Shown: positions 1 through 7,949 of the stretch, one piece after another
How the letters are laid out: each line of letters begins with the position of its first letter
How positions within the stretch are numbered: the first letter of the stretch is position 1
DNA from: CAZTDD01 sp964612675
GTDB lineage: Bacteria; Hinthialibacterota; Hinthialibacteria; Hinthialibacterales; JAKPRU01
Reading direction: 5' to 3'
Length of the DNA: 47,667 nt
Assembly: GCA_964612675.1 (NCBI GenBank)
Contig: CAZTDD010000041.1
Span: 1-47,667 of the forward strand
Made by a program: the position numbers and the translations under genes
Notes under the pieces: model-generated
What the model saw: the letters and a program-made list of their open reading frames with translations, nothing else
What the model was told of the DNA's origin: nothing
Database searches by the model: none

Positions 1-89
1 TAAATGGAAAGTCAATAGGCAGAAAACACTCGGTATGCTTAAGTAAACAGTATTGCGCTTTGAGCCCACCCTACAACTACAACTCTGCC

Positions 90-143
90 TCACGACCGTG
101 TTTCACAAAATGGAAGACCCGAGGTGAATCGTACGTGGTACAT
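90..143 (-). pseudogene. Possible RelE/ParE-type toxin remnant
   Basis: A very short frame (17 codons) starts with ATG overlapping the stop of the upstream antitoxin-like gene (TGATG). Its first residues, MYHVRFTS, resemble the start of RelE/ParE toxins. After about eight codons the likely continuation lies in another frame (RVFHFVKHGREAEL then stop), so even with a frameshift the product would be about 22 residues, far below the usual 85-100. I read it as the debris of the toxin partner. The stretch 1-89 holds no other coding signal; it could be the end of a mobile element, but I cannot show this. Confidence 0.25.
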
Positions 144-367
144 CACCACTCCAATCCCAATTTAGCCGCCACTCTCTCGGCTGGGATCGTCTCGGCACCG
201 GCCTCGGTTTCGTGGACGGAACGCTGAAGAGCCGCTTTCATCTCCTCGCGCAGTTGCAGACCTTCATCCGGATCGTTGACCATCTCCATAAGAGTCTGCT
301 TTACGGTTTCCCGGATGAGAACTTTGAATTCATCCACTGTCAAATCAGCCACTCGTGTGGAAGGCAT
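143..367 (-). CDS. Small antitoxin-like protein, 74 aa
   Basis: A 74-residue acidic, mostly helical protein starting MPSTRVADLTVDEFK and ending AAKLGLEW. Small proteins of this make-up (LTVDEFK.LI..TV.Q.L near the N-terminus, DPDEGL.LRE in the middle, E.IPAE.VA..LGL at the end) are common upstream of RelE/ParE toxins and act as the labile antitoxin; that role is inferred from the pattern. The start is supported by an AGGAGG ribosome-binding site 7-8 bp upstream. It overlaps the upstream 42-aa HicB-like frame by 28 bp, and its stop overlaps the start of a degraded toxin frame, so the three were probably one operon. With the toxin apparently lost, the gene may be an orphan. Confidence 0.65.
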   Translation of the reverse strand: MPSTRVADLTVDEFKVLIRETVKQTLMEMVNDPDEGLQLREEMKAALQRSVHETEAGAETIPAERVAAKLGLEW

Positions 368-468
368 TCGTATCCCTCCTTTCTGATGTTGATCGCGGGA
401 ACGTATGCCACAAAACCCCCATTATCGTCCCGACGGAGAATGACCTTGTAATCCCATAATCCACTCAT
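340..468 (-). CDS. Short HicB-like N-terminal fragment, 42 aa
   Basis: A 42-residue frame, start MSGLWDYKVILRRDDNGG, then FVAYVPAIN. This matches the first beta-hairpin of HicB-family antitoxins (Y.V.L...E.GG(F/Y)VA.VPA). Full HicB proteins continue with a 'PGC..G' turn and further strands; here the frame instead runs into the next gene and stops after WLI, so it lacks most of the fold. It overlaps the following gene by 28 bp, and the AGGAGG of that gene lies inside it. It could be a translated leader that couples expression to the next gene, or a truncated antitoxin. No clear ribosome-binding site of its own is seen. Confidence 0.4.
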   Translation of the reverse strand: MSGLWDYKVILRRDDNGGFVAYVPAINIRKEGYECLPHEWLI

Positions 469-512
469 GATAGCTTTCTGCACCTACCGGGATATACAGC
501 ATACGCGTGGAC

Positions 513-543
513 ATTATACGTGGGGATATCCCCCATCACAATG
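513..543 (-). promoter_or_regulatory. Promoter with operator-like palindrome for the antitoxin locus
   Basis: On the minus strand a perfect -10 box TATAAT lies at 513-518, 45 bp upstream of the first ATG (468). A perfect 12-bp palindrome GGGGATATCCCC at 532-543 covers the place where the -35 box would be. A palindrome in that position is the usual layout for autorepression of toxin-antitoxin operons; here this is inference. The remaining gap up to the divergent DUF2267 gene shows no further clear signal. Confidence 0.45.
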
Positions 544-689
544 TGCGCATTTCCCGGATGTTTGCCGCAAAGAAGTATTGATAGATTGCCATAAGGGTAT
601 TTATCCGGGATGAAGGAATCTGTCTTCAACGTTCCCTATATACCAACACACGCAATAAATCTCCCCATTCCCGAACGGAGGTGGTAACG

Positions 690-1136
690 ATGACCGTACA
701 CGAATCAAGCCGACTCGATCCATTTCAAACAACACTTCAGAAGACCGATACGTGGTTCAAAGAATTGATGGAAGAACTCCACACAGAGGATGTCAATTCG
801 AGTTACCGCACAATGCGGGCTGTGTTGCATGCTCTGCGCGATCGTCTCATACCGTCCGAGGCGGCGGATCTGGCCGCGCAGATGCCGATGTTGCTTCGCG
901 GACTCTACTACGAAGGATGGACCCCGTCGGACAAACCGACGCGAGAACGTTCGCTGCAGGAATTTCTCGATTCGATCCAGGAAAAACTCCAGCCTGCCGT
1001 CGACCCGGAGCCGCAGCGAGCCGCGCGGTCGGTATTCAGCGTGCTGGAGAGACAAATAACGGGCGGAGAAATCAAAGACGTTCGTGAAATGCTTCCAAAA
1101 GATTTTCAAACACTTTGGGAATCCGCACCTGCATAA
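690..1136 (+). CDS. DUF2267 domain protein, 148 aa
   Basis: The whole protein matches the DUF2267 family of small helical cytosolic proteins of unknown function. The family core is plain: SYRTMRAVLHALRDRL at about 40-55, then EAADLAAQMPMLLRGLYYEGW. In this family the LP.LLRG.YY.GW segment is the most conserved part. The last third (SVFSVLERQITGGEI, then LPKDFQTLW) completes the usual repeat. The start is taken at the ATG at 690, 8 bp after GGAGG, rather than the GTG at 681 that lies on the ribosome-binding site. The gene stands alone, convergent with the macroglobulin gene and separated from it by repeat hairpins. In other genomes the family often sits with stress proteins, but nothing here indicates a partner. 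Confidence 0.9.
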   Translation: MTVHESSRLDPFQTTLQKTDTWFKELMEELHTEDVNSSYRTMRAVLHALRDRLIPSEAADLAAQMPMLLRGLYYEGWTPSDKPTRERSLQEFLDSIQEKLQPAVDPEPQRAARSVFSVLERQITGGEIKDVREMLPKDFQTLWESAPA

Positions 1137-1220
1137 CAGCAGAGAGTCCGGCAAGAAGGCAGCATGCAAATTTCAACCCCTTCCTGTACGGCTCTCATGT
1201 TTGCCTTGCGCAAGCCATTC

Positions 1221-1251
1221 CCTTCCTCCCCCGATCTTCGGGGGAGGAAGG
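1221..1251. repeat. Dispersed hairpin repeat, copy 1 (convergent gap)
   Basis: A 14-bp perfect inverted repeat, CCTTCCTCCCCCGA then TCGGGGGAGGAAGG, with a 3-base loop. The core recurs at 8705-8727 and 18888-18910. It lies between convergent genes and could stop transcription from both sides, but no clear T-run follows. The rest of the 1137-1382 gap holds a 15-bp near-direct repeat (AGCC.AATCTGCGC twice, about 1269-1304) and a second hairpin. Confidence 0.7.
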
Positions 1252-1317
1252 GGAAAGAAGCTAAACCGAGCCGAATCTGCGCCTAAAGCGAGCCCAATCT
1301 GCGCTTGGCTTCGGTTG

Positions 1318-1340
1318 TCTCCCCCAAAGTTTGGGGGAGA
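1318..1340. repeat. Dispersed hairpin repeat, variant copy 2
   Basis: TCTCCCCCAAA and TTTGGGGGAGA form an inverted repeat, followed by GAGGGGGTTGA at about 1346-1356. The same GGGGGTTGA flank, or its complement TCAACCCCC, accompanies the copies at 8641, 8731, 18872 and the right edge of the window, so hairpin and flank belong to one repeat family. Confidence 0.6.
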
Positions 1341-1382
1341 TACAGAGGGGGTTGATCCGTTGCCTCTCGCACTTCGTCGACT

Positions 1383-4300
1383 TTATTCCACTACAATATT
1401 CGGACCGGCGACTTCCGCTCTTAGGTCCGTCTCATAATACGAATACGCCGTGCTCGTTCCCACGATCGCCTTGACCGGGAACAACGCTCTCACCTGGAAC
1501 GTGAACTCGATTGTCTCACCGGATGCAAGCTCGTCCACGTAGAAAATCACCTTCCGCCCGGCGTGCTCGATCCGTTTTACTTTCTGCATATCCAGCACAC
1601 TGTCCAGACTCTCCGCAACGGTCGCGAAACCGGTGGGTACGGAGATATCCAGGATGATCATGCCGGAGGAATACGGTTCCGGTTCGGGCGTGGGTTCGGT
1701 ATCAGGCGGTATCGGTTTCGTCGGCTCGGGTTCGGGCCGAGGTGCGATAATCGGCTTTTCACCCTCATCGGCCGCCGGTTCCCTGCTACCGTCCGGCTCG
1801 AGGGGGACAGGCTCATGACCGATGAACGTTGCCGAGACATTCACGTCCACAATATCATCCACCGCCACATGATCGGCTGAATACTCAACCGTCAGATCCA
1901 TACCATTGCTCGGCAGATTTTCATCGACCGCCCAGACATTGTAGATCCGCGCCAACTGATAGGTGACATCGCCGGTACCGTTATGCCGCAGCTCAAGGTC
2001 GCCCTGTCGTGGCAGCTCGAACACCTGCAGCACGTCGAAATTCTCACGGTTGACTTCAAACGTGTGAAGCGTTTCGCCGTCCAGCACAACCTCGATCGTG
2101 GCGTTCAAGTCGCGCGACTGAAGCATCGCCGCGTGGGCGAGAGCCCGGAACGCCATGACAGTATCCTGGGTCGATCCGAACCCGCCGAGCGAGTTCCGTT
2201 GCGATGCGAGCCACGAAAGGGCCTGAGTCGCCTCCGGTCGGTTCTGCTCCATCAACGCGAGGCCCGCGTAGGCGGTGGTCTCAACAGGATTCGGGGTCCA
2301 ATAGATCCCGTTCTTGTCTGTTTGAGACAGTGTCAGCAATTGGTCGAGCACGGAATTTGTAACCGGACTGTCGGCTACAGAGAGTGCATACGCGCCGATT
2401 GCCAGTACGTATGGATTATCGGTCGCACCTTCATAATTGTTTTCGAGGTAGGAAATGGCTTTGCTGAGCACGTCAGCGGAGCCGTTTCCGTAGTTCGACA
2501 GTGCAATGGAGACAAACGCGGTCAGTCCGTAGTTCCCCTTCATGCCGCCGATCATCTCCTGATGATGGAGGAATCCAACCGGTTCCCATGAGCCGTCAGC
2601 GAGCTGATAATTCTCGATCCACGTTGCCGCGCCGGCCAGGACCGAATCGTCGATTGTCCGTACATCGCGCGCCATACTGAACGTTGACAGCACAAACGCC
2701 GTGAGCCAGAGACTCCCAATCTCATCGGATTGGCCGAACGCGGAAAAAGAACTGTCATTGCGCTGGTACGTCAACTGGCGCTGATAACCGACATTGATGA
2801 AATGCTCGGCCTTGGCACGAATTTCCGGGTTCAGTTGGCTGGTAAACGAGAGATATCTCAGCACCTCGATATCGGGTGCGAGGAACATCATGTTTTGCTC
2901 GCCGCATCCGTACGGCATCCCGAGGAGATCGTCGATTCCGTTCATCGACTGACCCACGAGGCTTGGTGTGATTGCGACTCGCATCCGTCCGGAATCCGGA
3001 ACGATACCGATAGGAAGATCGGGATCGGGAGGAATGAGATCCTTGATGGTGTCGTCTTCCGGGACGGGGCGCGGGTACGGAACATCCGGGAAATGGCCGT
3101 CCAGTTCGATTGTCTCGCCTTCATGGATAATTCCGTTGGTGATGCTTTCACGGCGTGTGCCTTCCGGCTCGACACGGAACTCCTTGCGAATCGCGTCTGC
3201 CCGGCTGGAGGATTGCGCGATTACCTCAAGAGTCCACAAACCCACCTTCGTGGGCCGGATCGGGATACTGACACTCGCCACAGAACTCGGCTGGACAGTG
3301 ACTGTATGAACCACCTCGCCCAGCGCCTCGAAGAAGTCGGCTGTCTTCAACTCGATGCGGACCTCTTGCGGCTGATCGACATAGTTGAAGACCTGGAGTC
3401 GAAGCGGGAATTCCTCGCCCCGGGTGACCGCGTAGGGGAGATCCGGCTCGACAAAGAAATCCTGAAATACGCGTACGCTTCCCTCGGCGATCCCAAGCCC
3501 TCTCTCAGAGGTTGAGACTGCATGGAGCCGCCAGGTCGTAATACTGTCGGGAGCGGTCAAATCGAGTGTGGCGGAGCCGTCGTCGTTCAACAGCAAGTCG
3601 GGCTCCCACAGCCAGGTTTCCGGGAAGAACTGGCGGACTCGTTGGACTTCAGCCAGTTGATTCGATTTATCGTCGACCCCGGTGCCGGCGTCCACCGGTG
3701 CTGGAATGGGGCCTCCTCCCTCCTCAGGGCCTCCACGCCAGAAGATTGGCCCCTGGGAGGTTTCTCCTTCCGGTAATAGGAAGCCTTTTGAGGTCACCAT
3801 CTGCAAGCCGCTGGATTTGAGGATGTCCACAGCGCCACGATATTCGGCCCGAACACCCCACCACCAGTTGTTTTCCTCGTGGGTCTCGGCTTGCGGTTCC
3901 ATGAAGATCCGCTCCAATTCAGCGAAAACCTGCTGGAGGTTCAAACGACCTTCCGAGAGCGCGTAGACCGACTCGTCCACAATCGAGAGCCCGACCATCG
4001 CCTCGCCCGCCGATTTCAGCTGAAGGCTTACCGACTCGCCGGGCAGTACTTCCTCAGCGGAGAACTCGGCGTTCAGGTCGTCGGTTTGCGACAATTCGAC
4101 CTCAAACGGCAAAACGTCTGCAGCTACCTCATTATTGGGATTAATAATGTACGCCACGATCTTCGATTTCGGGCTCATTTCAGGTGTAATTCGGAACTGT
4201 ATCGTTCTTTCGCTGGTCGCCCCGGAGAAGACCGTTCGTCCGGAGGCAAAGACATCGTAGTAAATCGTTCCCGGATTCGTGGCACGCACCTGGAAACTCG

Positions 4301-6689
4301 CGCTATCCCCAACCTTGTACTTCCCAAACTGTTCCTGGCGAATGTGGATGAAACTCGCCGAGGGAGAAAACGCGCCGTTCAGGTCGAGGGTCGCGGTTGT
4401 TGTGTGTTCATCGACTTTCAATTCCGCGATGATTTGAGCGGCGATCGCCTTGTCCGGTACGGGAATCTCCAGAAGTCGGAGGCCGTTCTCCGTGGTTACA
4501 GTCTGTCTACTGTCGGAAATCGATCCGTAGCCTTCACCGTAGAAGGTTGTGCGGAGGGTGACGCTGCTGTCTGTCGGTTTGCCGTCCGGGGTCTCTGTAA
4601 CCAGCAGGATCTGAAGAGGGAAACCGGGTTTGATTGTGTTCGACTCTGCGATCATTCGCGCCTGAACCGGAGCATCCACGATGCGTAGAAGCGTGGTGGT
4701 TCGTTCTTCATGACCGCCTTCATCCGTAACAACCATGTCCAGCTGAAGCGTACCGGCTCCTTCTGCGCCCGTCGTTCCCGCGATGTACTCGACAGGGGGC
4801 AGAGTGAATTCCACTCGTCCGTCCGTAAGTTCACCGCTGAAACTGGCGTATCGATCCCAGTTGCCGATATAACGTGACGCGGCGATGTTCACTGTACCGT
4901 TCACGGGCTTTCCGAAGAAATACTCGGCCTCGATCACGCCGGAGATCTCCTCGTCCACCAGGAACCAGTCGCGTTCAGGTTTCAGTTCAACGTCAAATTT
5001 CGGGAGAACATATTTGTCCACCTCGATGTCCAAGATGACTTCTTCGTTGCTGGATTTCGCGCGTATCGTCCATGTTCCCAGGTTGAGTTTATCTGCTAGA
5101 GAAAGCTCGAACGATGCGACCCCAAATTCATTGGCCTCAATGGTTTCCTTATGGATTTTGATGGCTTTCGCGTCGGAGATGGACACCTCGACAGGGCTGG
5201 AGAGCGGGGTCAGGGCGTTGTTCAGTGTTAACACCCGCCCTTGGATTGTCTGCCCCGGCTTGTAAATCGGTTTGTCCGTTTCAATGAACAGTACGGGACC
5301 TTCCTCAACAGTGATATCCGCGCTGAGCGGTTCCGCATCCTCGGCGACAAGTTGAAGTTTGTATGTTCCCGGTGCGAGTTTCGGCACAGTAAATGACGCG
5401 TTGAGATGTCCTTGAGCGTCCGTTGTTCCTTCGAAGACAGGAACCGGAGTGCCGCCTGATTTGCTCAATGAAAGGTTCACCGGGACGGACTGAGGTGTGT
5501 GTTCCTTGCCGGCGACTGTCGTTACTGTAACCGAACTCTGGTTACCGACGCGGATCTTTTCAGGAGCGAGCATCATCGCGGCGACAGAATCCTCGTCCGG
5601 CCCAACCGGAAGCGGATCAAGATCGCCCGCGTGGCTGAACACCACGAGATTATCCAGGACGATGTTTTCCGGAACTCCAGGTAATTCAGGAAGTTGTGTA
5701 TTCTGAGCGGCGGCAAACAAGCCATCGAGGGGCTCTTTGAACAGAGCGCCCACGCAGAGCCGATCTTTTGCGGAAGTCACAAGCCGTGTGGGATAATCCA
5801 CAACACACGCCGTCTCCTTATTGCTTGTGAGCAGCAGTGTTATGTAATTCGGACCTGGGTCGGAAGAAATAACATCCGCCTGAACGAATAGCCATCCTTT
5901 ATTCTCGAATGACAACGATGCAGGAGAGAGACCTGCGTTGGCGGCACCGCCCTCTGCGGTGGTCGTGAGTTGGAGCGCGTGGCCGGAATCGGTGGGTACG
6001 ATTTTCGCGTCGCCCGGGACATCGTTGATGCCGGTCAAGAGGTTTTCACCGCCGCTTTCAAAATCGCCCATGGGATCGAGTTCGATTGGGTCGCTGACCT
6101 CAGGAAAACGAGCGGGAATCACCTCGAAATTGTCGAAGAAAATCTCCACCGGCCCCTTAGCATCCGGACTCAACACCGCCTGAAAGGCCGGTAGCATGAC
6201 CCCGGAAGGAGCCGCACAGACTGTACCCAGAAGTTCAGCATCTTCAGGGGGATCGGTGTATTTCCGTGTGGTATACGCCATCCGTCCGTCGGGATTGTCG
6301 TGCCTGCCAATATTTAGAGCAGCGAGCGCAACTGTCGCACCCGGATCGGAAGTCCAGACGAGGCATTGAACAAAGACCGGCTCCGTGCCGATGTCGTGAG
6401 CGTCTGTCCCCATAACCAATACCCCCTCACCGGGGTCTAGTGTCATTTTGAGACCATGACCGTCACTGAGTTCGATCAGAACCGGTGCCCGGCCCATGGT
6501 TACCTCGCCGAGGACATAGCCCGTCGGCGGTCCGAAAGCGTATTTGTCCGTATCGAGCACCTTGTCGTTGAACCCCTCCGATACAATCGGCTCGGTTCCA
6601 TTGACCGAAACGGTCACGGAGAGCATGGCGAGGCACAACAGAGAAGCGAAATAACCCCTTGTAGCACAATGACTTAGAAATTTACTCAT
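1383..6689 (-). CDS. Secreted thioester alpha-2-macroglobulin family protein, 1768 aa
   Basis: Starts with a signal peptide (hydrophobic core ASLLCLAMLSVTVSV, about residues 15-30) and has GGGAGG upstream. Residues ~30-350 look like two beta-sandwich modules, the first ending IFFDNFEV and the second IVLDNLVV, as in carbohydrate-binding modules. Macroglobulin domains follow: MG2 opens near 465 with ETDKPIYKPGQ, and the A2M domain has FPETWLWEPDLLLNDDG around 1045. The thioester motif GCGEQ is intact (Cys1262-Gln1265). His1376 in LHHQEMIGG stands 114 residues later, as the catalytic His of complement C3 does. The C-terminal domain resembles the receptor-binding domain but carries a Pro/Glu-rich insert (~1620-1675). 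Family members trap proteases or tag surfaces covalently. It is closer in motif to animal CD109/TEP/C3 than to E. coli YfhM: it has no lipobox, and no pbpC gene is nearby. Role in defence or adhesion is inferred. Confidence 0.95.
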   Translation of the reverse strand: MSKFLSHCATRGYFASLLCLAMLSVTVSVNGTEPIVSEGFNDKVLDTDKYAFGPPTGYVLGEVTMGRAPVLIELSDGHGLKMTLDPGEGVLVMGTDAHDIGTEPVFVQCLVWTSDPGATVALAALNIGRHDNPDGRMAYTTRKYTDPPEDAELLGTVCAAPSGVMLPAFQAVLSPDAKGPVEIFFDNFEVIPARFPEVSDPIELDPMGDFESGGENLLTGINDVPGDAKIVPTDSGHALQLTTTAEGGAANAGLSPASLSFENKGWLFVQADVISSDPGPNYITLLLTSNKETACVVDYPTRLVTSAKDRLCVGALFKEPLDGLFAAAQNTQLPELPGVPENIVLDNLVVFSHAGDLDPLPVGPDEDSVAAMMLAPEKIRVGNQSSVTVTTVAGKEHTPQSVPVNLSLSKSGGTPVPVFEGTTDAQGHLNASFTVPKLAPGTYKLQLVAEDAEPLSADITVEEGPVLFIETDKPIYKPGQTIQGRVLTLNNALTPLSSPVEVSISDAKAIKIHKETIEANEFGVASFELSLADKLNLGTWTIRAKSSNEEVILDIEVDKYVLPKFDVELKPERDWFLVDEEISGVIEAEYFFGKPVNGTVNIAASRYIGNWDRYASFSGELTDGRVEFTLPPVEYIAGTTGAEGAGTLQLDMVVTDEGGHEERTTTLLRIVDAPVQARMIAESNTIKPGFPLQILLVTETPDGKPTDSSVTLRTTFYGEGYGSISDSRQTVTTENGLRLLEIPVPDKAIAAQIIAELKVDEHTTTATLDLNGAFSPSASFIHIRQEQFGKYKVGDSASFQVRATNPGTIYYDVFASGRTVFSGATSERTIQFRITPEMSPKSKIVAYIINPNNEVAADVLPFEVELSQTDDLNAEFSAEEVLPGESVSLQLKSAGEAMVGLSIVDESVYALSEGRLNLQQVFAELERIFMEPQAETHEENNWWWGVRAEYRGAVDILKSSGLQMVTSKGFLLPEGETSQGPIFWRGGPEEGGGPIPAPVDAGTGVDDKSNQLAEVQRVRQFFPETWLWEPDLLLNDDGSATLDLTAPDSITTWRLHAVSTSERGLGIAEGSVRVFQDFFVEPDLPYAVTRGEEFPLRLQVFNYVDQPQEVRIELKTADFFEALGEVVHTVTVQPSSVASVSIPIRPTKVGLWTLEVIAQSSSRADAIRKEFRVEPEGTRRESITNGIIHEGETIELDGHFPDVPYPRPVPEDDTIKDLIPPDPDLPIGIVPDSGRMRVAITPSLVGQSMNGIDDLLGMPYGCGEQNMMFLAPDIEVLRYLSFTSQLNPEIRAKAEHFINVGYQRQLTYQRNDSSFSAFGQSDEIGSLWLTAFVLSTFSMARDVRTIDDSVLAGAATWIENYQLADGSWEPVGFLHHQEMIGGMKGNYGLTAFVSIALSNYGNGSADVLSKAISYLENNYEGATDNPYVLAIGAYALSVADSPVTNSVLDQLLTLSQTDKNGIYWTPNPVETTAYAGLALMEQNRPEATQALSWLASQRNSLGGFGSTQDTVMAFRALAHAAMLQSRDLNATIEVVLDGETLHTFEVNRENFDVLQVFELPRQGDLELRHNGTGDVTYQLARIYNVWAVDENLPSNGMDLTVEYSADHVAVDDIVDVNVSATFIGHEPVPLEPDGSREPAADEGEKPIIAPRPEPEPTKPIPPDTEPTPEPEPYSSGMIILDISVPTGFATVAESLDSVLDMQKVKRIEHAGRKVIFYVDELASGETIEFTFQVRALFPVKAIVGTSTAYSYYETDLRAEVAGPNIVVE

Positions 6690-6868
6690 CGGTGTCTCCC
6701 TCCCGGATCGATTTCCAGGGAATTTGTACGAGCACGCTTAAAATAGTTGACTCGTTTAAAAGTATATATCTTGGAACACCCTAGTTCCTTCCCAATAAAA
6801 TGTGCAAAACTCACTATTGCCTTTATTGAACCCGGTTGGATCGGCGGGTGCAGATTCGTAGCAACAGA

Positions 6869-7522
6869 CTATTCTTCCGACTCGGCATTGAAATAGACAA
6901 GTTTACTTCTCAGTGTGTCACACAGCTGATCGAATGTCAGGCAGAATATTTGTCGCGAATCGACCAAAACGCGACTCAAACGCCATCGGAGGCGATTCTC
7001 TTGCTTTGCATTCATAGAATTGCTTCGTCCTATGATGAGCATGCCGTAGTAAAGTATATCGTCTTTCTCAAATCGATTTCGGTAGTCCAGTGTATTTTTC
7101 ATGTCGTCCAATTTCCAGAACCAATCGACAATTTGGCTGAAACCGCGTTCAAAACGGGGCGACCATTCCGGCGTAGCCCGGTTTGGGACCGATCTGAAAA
7201 TACTTGTCGGAGAGGCATCCTCAAACTCAACAAAGCAGTAACAGCCCTGAGTGGAATCTCCAACCACCAGATCGCAGGTAAAATCGCCGAACAAAGAGTA
7301 CTGATACGCAAGTCTATCGAAGCTGGCGACGTAAGGGATATGGGAACCGAGAAACGCCGACAGATGTTTGTGTGACTCAAAGAAAGGTACTATGTGCTCG
7401 TTTTCCTTTAGATGCTCTCGACAACGAAGCAGGTCGCAGAACTCGTCGAGCTCGCAGCTACATGCCGAAGGATCGAATTCGAAGCGCTCAAACTCCTTCA
7501 TTCCATGTGACCATCGCTTCAC
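6869..7522 (-). CDS. Shedu-like (DUF4263) nuclease, 217 aa
   Basis: The central part matches the PD-(D/E)XK-type core of DUF4263/Shedu anti-phage proteins: FTCDLVVGD (Asp84), then CFVEFEDASP (Glu99, Glu101), then ERGFSQIVDW (Glu125, Gln130). In Shedu the second motif is usually E-x-K; here the Lys is replaced by Glu, so catalytic activity is uncertain. The C-terminal part (LIIGR, RLRWR, TFDQLCDTL) is typical of one DUF4263 subgroup. The start used is a GTG that overlaps the upstream stop (GTGA); an ATG seven codons in is an alternative. It is the second gene of an operon with a RelE-like protein. Shedu proteins usually work alone in phage defence. Another restriction-like nuclease family remains possible. 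Confidence 0.6.
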   Translation of the reverse strand: MKRWSHGMKEFERFEFDPSACSCELDEFCDLLRCREHLKENEHIVPFFESHKHLSAFLGSHIPYVASFDRLAYQYSLFGDFTCDLVVGDSTQGCYCFVEFEDASPTSIFRSVPNRATPEWSPRFERGFSQIVDWFWKLDDMKNTLDYRNRFEKDDILYYGMLIIGRSNSMNAKQENRLRWRLSRVLVDSRQIFCLTFDQLCDTLRSKLVYFNAESEE

Positions 7523-7806
7523 GCGGCAGAAGATGCATTTGACATATCTCGTCTCGCCGTTATATCGACCACCTGCGGAAAATCGTTTGACAATTCGAAA
7601 ATGACACGTATTCGCGACGTGACAGGTAATGCATACAAATGTTGATTCGGTACGGCGAGTTTATGAACGTCGTCCCGTTTCAGCATACAAAGCGGGTTCT
7701 TCTTCAACTCGTTCAGGGATTCTTCTACGAGCTCGCGATCATCAGGTTGGAGAGCGTCATAGGCTATACTTGCCTGTTCGGAGAACGTGAGTACGGAGTC
7801 ATTCAT
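7519..7806 (-). CDS. RelE/ParE-like toxin family protein, 95 aa
   Basis: A 95-residue protein with helices first (YDALQPDDRELVEESLNEL), then strands HLYALPVTSRIRVIFEL and VVDITARRD. This is the order and spacing of RelE/ParE mRNA-interferase folds, whose third strand reads 'LY.LRV....R..Y'. The start at 7806 is chosen because GGAGGG lies 8 bp before this ATG; a longer frame to 7824 would place the ribosome-binding site inside the gene. No antitoxin gene is next to it; instead its last four bases overlap the Shedu-like gene. It may be an orphan toxin, or a regulator or trigger module for the nuclease. Family assignment rests on a weak pattern only. Confidence 0.5.
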   Translation of the reverse strand: MNDSVLTFSEQASIAYDALQPDDRELVEESLNELKKNPLCMLKRDDVHKLAVPNQHLYALPVTSRIRVIFELSNDFPQVVDITARRDMSNASSAA

Positions 7807-7852
7807 CGGATTCCCTCCACGCAACTATTTGCCACATCTTACTTCTTTAATT

Positions 7853-7882
7853 ATTATACACGAAACAAGGTGGAATTGTCAC
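7853..7882 (-). promoter_or_regulatory. Promoter of the RelE-like/Shedu-like operon
   Basis: Minus strand: -35 GTGACA (7877-7882), an 18-bp spacer, and a perfect -10 TATAAT (7853-7858). The start point would be near 7846, about 40 bp before the ATG at 7806. Confidence 0.6.
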
Positions 7883-7949
7883 TCTTTAGTCAACTCCACA
7901 GGTCTGCAACAGCAGACATGAGGCTATCGAAGATCTGGAATAGCCAGCC

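Noticed and set aside
1..89. End of an insertion sequence at the left edge
   Set aside because: No inverted-repeat partner or transposase frame is visible in the window, so the idea cannot be supported.
1383..6689. YfhM/PbpC-type bacterial macroglobulin pair
   Set aside because: No penicillin-binding protein gene is adjacent, there is no lipobox, and the thioester region motifs are of the CD109/C3 kind.
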